A DNA stretch of 32,954 nucleotides. Origin: Mycolicibacterium vinylchloridicum. Its GTDB lineage: Bacteria > Actinomycetota > Actinomycetes > Mycobacteriales > Mycobacteriaceae. This document shows, one piece after another, positions 30,151 through 32,954 of the stretch. The position numbers and the translations under genes are program-made. The stretch is taken from the NCBI RefSeq assembly GCF_013404075.1, contig NZ_JACBJQ010000054.1, forward strand, positions 1 through 32,954. The letters run 5' to 3'. The notes below the pieces were generated by a model, which saw only the letters and a program-made list of their open reading frames with translations, was not told the DNA's origin and ran no database searches. Every line of letters begins with the position of its first letter. Within the stretch, counting starts at the first letter, position 1.

Positions 30151-31203
30151 ATGACACAGATCATCGACCGGCCGCCATTGCGTGGCGAGGGCGCACCAGA
30201 GCCCGGCGGTCCGATCCTCACAGAGCTGCCCAGCCTCACCACTCTCACGTTGGCCCAAGCGATCAACCGTGCCCTGCACGACGCGATGGCCGGCGACGAC
30301 CGGGTGCTGGTGTTCGGCGAAGACGTCGCCGCGCTCGGCGGGGTATTCCGAATCACCGAGGGTCTTGCTGAAACCTTCGGCGAGCAACGGTGTTTCGACA
30401 CCCCGCTGGCCGAGTCGGCGATCATCGGTGTCGCGGTGGGCCTGGCGATCCGCGGCTTCGTGCCGGTCCCGGAGATCCAGTTCGACGGCTTCTCCTACCC
30501 GGCGTTCGACCAGATCGTCAGCCACCTCGCGAAGTACCGGAATCGCACCCGCGGCCAGGTCGAGATGCCGGTCACGGTCAGGATCCCGTCGTTCGGCGGT
30601 ATCGGTGCGGTGGAGCACCACTCGGAGTCCACCGAGACCTACTGGGTGCACACTGCGGGGCTGAAAGTCGTTGTGCCGTCCACGCCCTCGGATGCCTACT
30701 GGCTGCTTCGGCATGCTATCGCCTCCCGCGATCCGGTGATCTATCTCGAACCCAAGCGGCGCTACTGGGGCCGGGAAGCGGTCGACCTCGCCGTGCCCGG
30801 ACCGCCGATCGGCAAGGCGGTCGTCCGGCGCAGCGGCGACGACGTCACCGTGCTGACCTATGGTGGGCTGGTCGGTGCGGCGCTGAACGCGGCCGAGGTC
30901 GCCGACTGCAGCGTGGAAGTCATCGATCTGCGCTCGCTGAGCCCGCTGGATTTCGACACCGTCGCCGAATCGGTCCGCAAGACCGGCCGTGCGGTGGTCA
31001 TGCACGAGGGTCCGCGCACGCTCGGATTCGGGGCCGAACTGGCGGCGCGGATCTCCGAGGAGCTGTTCTACGACCTCGAGTCACCGGTGTTGCGCGCCAC
31101 GGGATTCGACACGCCCTACCCGCCGGCCCGGCTGGAGAAGCACTGGCTGCCGGGCGTCGACCGGCTGCTGGACTGCGTCGAGAAAGCGATGCGACGGCCA
31201 TGA
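30151..31203 (+). CDS. bkdB: Branched-chain 2-oxo-acid dehydrogenase E1 beta
   Basis: The 350-residue product is the partner of E1 alpha. It contains FGEDVAALGGVFRITEGL at 55-72, DTPLAESAIIGVAVGLA at 83-99 with the ThDP-activating Glu88, EIQFDGFSYPAFDQIVSHLAKYR, and IPSFGGIGAVEHHSES, where propionate and pyruvate enzymes differ. The transketolase C-terminal domain begins near 225 (GKAVVRRSGDDVTVLTYGG) and includes VEVIDLRSLSPLDFDT. ATG at 30151 follows GGAGG in a ten-base gap; the longer open frame from 30010 overlaps bkdA and is not used. It overlaps the E2 gene by four bases (ATGA). Equivalent to Rv2496c. Confidence 0.93.
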   Translation: MTQIIDRPPLRGEGAPEPGGPILTELPSLTTLTLAQAINRALHDAMAGDDRVLVFGEDVAALGGVFRITEGLAETFGEQRCFDTPLAESAIIGVAVGLAIRGFVPVPEIQFDGFSYPAFDQIVSHLAKYRNRTRGQVEMPVTVRIPSFGGIGAVEHHSESTETYWVHTAGLKVVVPSTPSDAYWLLRHAIASRDPVIYLEPKRRYWGREAVDLAVPGPPIGKAVVRRSGDDVTVLTYGGLVGAALNAAEVADCSVEVIDLRSLSPLDFDTVAESVRKTGRAVVMHEGPRTLGFGAELAARISEELFYDLESPVLRATGFDTPYPPARLEKHWLPGVDRLLDCVEKAMRRP

Positions 31204-32294
31204 GCGACTTCCTGGTCCCAGACCTCGGCGAAGGCCTGGAAGACGCCACCATCACCAGTTGGGCGGTCGCGGTCGGCGACGTCGTCGAACTCAACCAGAC
31301 CCTGTGCACGGTCGAGACAAACAAGGCCGAAGTCGAGATCCCCAGCCCCTATGCCGGGCGCATCGAGGCGCTCGGCGGCGCCGAAGGCGAGACCCTGGCA
31401 GTTGGAACACTGTTGGTGCGCATCGAAACCGAGGCCCGCACCCCGGTGCTGGTCGGCTACGGCATCGACGACGGCATGGACCGCAGCAGGCGGGCCCGCG
31501 CGGCGCCCAAGACCCGCAAGCTCGCGGCCGACCTGGCGGTGGATCTTCAAGGGCTGCAACCCGGTTCGGGTGCCGACGGGGTGATCACCTGCGACGACGT
31601 GCTCCAAGCCGCCGGAACGGCGTCACAGAACATCCCGGTGCGCGGCGTTCACGCCCGGATGGCCAGTCACATGGCGTTGTCGCGGAGTCAGATCCCCGAC
31701 GCGCACGCGAGTGTGCAGGTGGATTGCTCTGCGCTGCTGCGGCTTCGGGACACGCTGGAGGTGACGCCGTTCGTCCTGACGTTGCGCCTGCTGGTCATCG
31801 CATTGGGTCGCCATCCCATGCTGAACGCCACCTGGGTGGAATCCGAAGCCGGACCGGAGATTCGGCTGCACCCCGATGTTCGCCTCGGCGTCGCGGTGGC
31901 CACCGAACGCGGCCTCGTCGTTCCGGTGATCGACACCCGGGACTGCTCCACCCGGAAACTGGCCGAGGCCGTCGACGACGTGGTGCAGCGGGCCAGGGCA
32001 GGCACGCTGGCGCCCACGCAACTGAGCGGGTCGACGTTCACGGTGTCGAACTTCGGCGCGCTGGGGCTCGACGACGGTGTCCCGGTGATCAACTACCCCG
32101 AGGCCGCGATCCTCGGCATGGGGTCGCTGAAACCGCGGGCCGTGGTGGTCGACGACGCGGTGGTGGCCCGGCCGACGATGACGCTCACGTGCGCGTTCGA
32201 CCATCGAATCGTCGACGGCGCGCAAGCTGCCGCGTTCCTGACCGATCTGCGGGGCCTGATCGAGGCGCCGGAGACGGCGCTACTGGACCTTTGA
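31200..32294 (+). CDS. bkdC: Branched-chain 2-oxo-acid dehydrogenase E2 (dihydrolipoyl acyltransferase)
   Basis: This 364-residue core subunit of the complex has one lipoyl domain (1-77) with lipoylated Lys42 in VETNKAEVEIPSP. A short Arg-rich linker precedes the E1/E3-binding domain, roughly 100-138 (APKTRKLAADLAVDLQGL). The catalytic acyltransferase domain spans about 140-364, with STFTVSNFGALGLDDG and the active-site DHRIVDGAQAAAF (His335, Asp339). The start ATG at 31200 overlaps the bkdB stop. It is the last gene of the operon, followed by a large inverted repeat. E3 is missing and must come from another locus, as in M. tuberculosis, where LpdC serves this complex. Confidence 0.93.
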   Translation: MSDFLVPDLGEGLEDATITSWAVAVGDVVELNQTLCTVETNKAEVEIPSPYAGRIEALGGAEGETLAVGTLLVRIETEARTPVLVGYGIDDGMDRSRRARAAPKTRKLAADLAVDLQGLQPGSGADGVITCDDVLQAAGTASQNIPVRGVHARMASHMALSRSQIPDAHASVQVDCSALLRLRDTLEVTPFVLTLRLLVIALGRHPMLNATWVESEAGPEIRLHPDVRLGVAVATERGLVVPVIDTRDCSTRKLAEAVDDVVQRARAGTLAPTQLSGSTFTVSNFGALGLDDGVPVINYPEAAILGMGSLKPRAVVVDDAVVARPTMTLTCAFDHRIVDGAQAAAFLTDLRGLIEAPETALLDL

Positions 32295-32312
32295 GCACTT
32301 AGTGAAACCGAC

Positions 32313-32375
32313 GCCGAGCGTGTGGGCTGTCGGTGACGAATCGGCGGTGCCTCACCGACGACCCCCACGCTCGGC
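32313..32375. terminator. Large inverted repeat after bkdC (possible terminator or REP element)
   Basis: GCCGAGCGTGTGGG at 32313-32326 pairs with CCCCCACGCTCGGC at 32362-32375 (13 of 14), and an inner TCGGTGA/TCACCGA pair extends the stem. It lies between convergent bkdC and the SRPBCC gene and includes the last codons of the latter. There is no T-run, so it may act on both strands as a weak terminator or belong to a mycobacterial intergenic repeat family. Confidence 0.5.
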
Positions 32376-32840
32376 GAACTCCTCGGCGTGGAACTCCCAC
32401 GGTGCCGTCGGCAGCACGTCGCCGGTCTCCAGGAGCGTCTTGAGGTTGGCGAGGACGGTGGGCCAGCCCTGTCCGACCGATTCGCGGTCGGCGGGCGACT
32501 GGAAATTCGTGTGCGTGACAGTCAGTTTGACGATGTCGCGGAAGGGCTCGATGTCGAACGTGACCACACTCTCCTCGGCCGTCGGGTCGTCGCTGGGCTC
32601 GCCGAAACCGAAGACCAGGCGGCGGGGCGGATCGACCTCGATCACGGTGCCGGTGACGTCCACGATCTCGGAGCCATCAGACCGGACGTGGTCGACACGG
32701 CTGCCGACGCGCCAATCCGAGACCTGCGCATGACCCCAGAACTTCGCGGTGAGGTCGGCGTCGGTGAGTGCATGCCACACCTGCTCGGCACTGGCGTGAA
32801 TGTAGGTCGTGTAGACGTAGTCGGGAAGAGGAATTGTCAA
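32352..32840 (-). CDS. SRPBCC / AHSA1-domain protein
   Basis: This 162-residue START-like fold protein has the N-terminal YVYTTYIHASAEQVWHALTD, then AKFWGHAQVSDWRVGS, RLVFGFGEP and the C-terminal GWPTVLANLKTLLETG, the pattern of Activator-of-Hsp90-ATPase-like (AHSA1, CalC-type) proteins. These bind hydrophobic ligands; no specific role is known. The start is TTG at 32840 with only a weak AGG upstream, so an alternative start cannot be excluded. Such genes often follow an ArsR-type regulator gene. The gene ending 20 bases upstream on the same strand does not look like an ArsR end in the part seen. Confidence 0.8.
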   Translation of the reverse strand: MTIPLPDYVYTTYIHASAEQVWHALTDADLTAKFWGHAQVSDWRVGSRVDHVRSDGSEIVDVTGTVIEVDPPRRLVFGFGEPSDDPTAEESVVTFDIEPFRDIVKLTVTHTNFQSPADRESVGQGWPTVLANLKTLLETGDVLPTAPWEFHAEEFAERGGRR

Positions 32841-32860
32841 TACCTGTGGATCGGGGTGTT

Positions 32861-32954
32861 TCAGGCGACCTCCGTTTCGGTTGATTCGGCCGGCTCGGGC
32901 GGTGTGATGTCGGCGGGGCGTTCGAGTAGCTTGCCTTTGTGGAAGACGGCGCCG
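32861..32954 (-). CDS. C-terminal end of an unrecognised gene, cut by window edge
   Basis: The minus strand reads in frame from the window edge to a TGA at 32861-32863. The last 30 residues start GAVFHKGKLLERPADI and end in an acidic Pro/Glu/Thr tail (EPAESTETEVA). The TGA is 20 bases before the TTG of the SRPBCC gene, so the two are probably one operon. The fragment is too short to assign a family. Confidence 0.55.
   Translation of the reverse strand, partial: GAVFHKGKLLERPADITPPEPAESTETEVA

Noticed and set aside
30390..31199. Upstream extension of the E2 gene inside bkdB
   Set aside because: Lipoyl domain begins exactly at the ATG at 31200; the extension is an out-of-frame reading of E1 beta.

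Overview
The window is high-GC actinobacterial DNA, almost certainly from a rapidly growing mycobacterium (Mycolicibacterium-like). The evidence is an LdtMt2-type L,D-transpeptidase lipoprotein, a CmrA-type mycolate reductase, an MmpS-like proline-rich membrane protein, a DUF3618 protein, frequent GTG/TTG starts, and gene neighbours that match, from memory and in inverted order, the M. tuberculosis stretch from the bkd genes (Rv2495c-Rv2497c) to bcp (Rv2521). No database was searched.

Layout. 1-132: C-terminal end of an IS481-type transposase. 224-1905: an exported repeat protein, the peroxiredoxin bcp and a DUF3618 membrane protein behind a SigF-like promoter. 2340-9592: an accessory minus-strand block of cytochrome P450, FAD-linked oxidase, exported esterase, exported PQQ-type sugar dehydrogenase and exported glycoside hydrolase. 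It sits between conserved genes and starts beside tRNA-Lys(CUU). 9997-12207: ldtB and an amidohydrolase/decarboxylase. 12210-14480: two paralogous proteins of unknown function and an AT-richer intergenic stretch, bounded by tRNA-His(GUG) and its strong terminator. 14636-19819: orn, a HerA-like DUF853 ATPase, cmrA, an MFS transporter and the MmpS-like protein. 19961-22301: an S9 peptidase, then two tiny membrane proteins behind a second SigF-like promoter. 22289-32294: the TetR regulator bkaR, divergent from an eight-gene catabolic operon. 32352-32954: an SRPBCC protein and the end of an unrecognised gene.

The best-understood system is the last operon: accD1-accA1-fadE19-maoC-citE-bkdABC. Together these genes cover the branched-chain keto-acid dehydrogenase (E1alpha, E1beta, E2), the acyl-CoA dehydrogenase, the biotin-dependent 3-methylcrotonyl-CoA carboxylase, a MaoC-type hydratase and a CitE-like lyase, which is a nearly complete route from leucine keto acid to acetyl-CoA and acetoacetate. 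E3 (lipoamide dehydrogenase), the aminotransferase and a CoA transferase are not in the window. Two near-identical 16-bp palindromes in the bkaR/accD1 gap are the likely operators.

The least-explained parts are the paralogous unknown pair next to tRNA-His, the run of three exported enzymes that each carry long Ala/Pro/Lys/Thr-rich disordered segments, and several palindromes and hairpins (upstream of the P450, upstream of the unknown genes, over the bkdA ribosome-binding site). No CRISPR array, rRNA, replication origin or phage module was seen.
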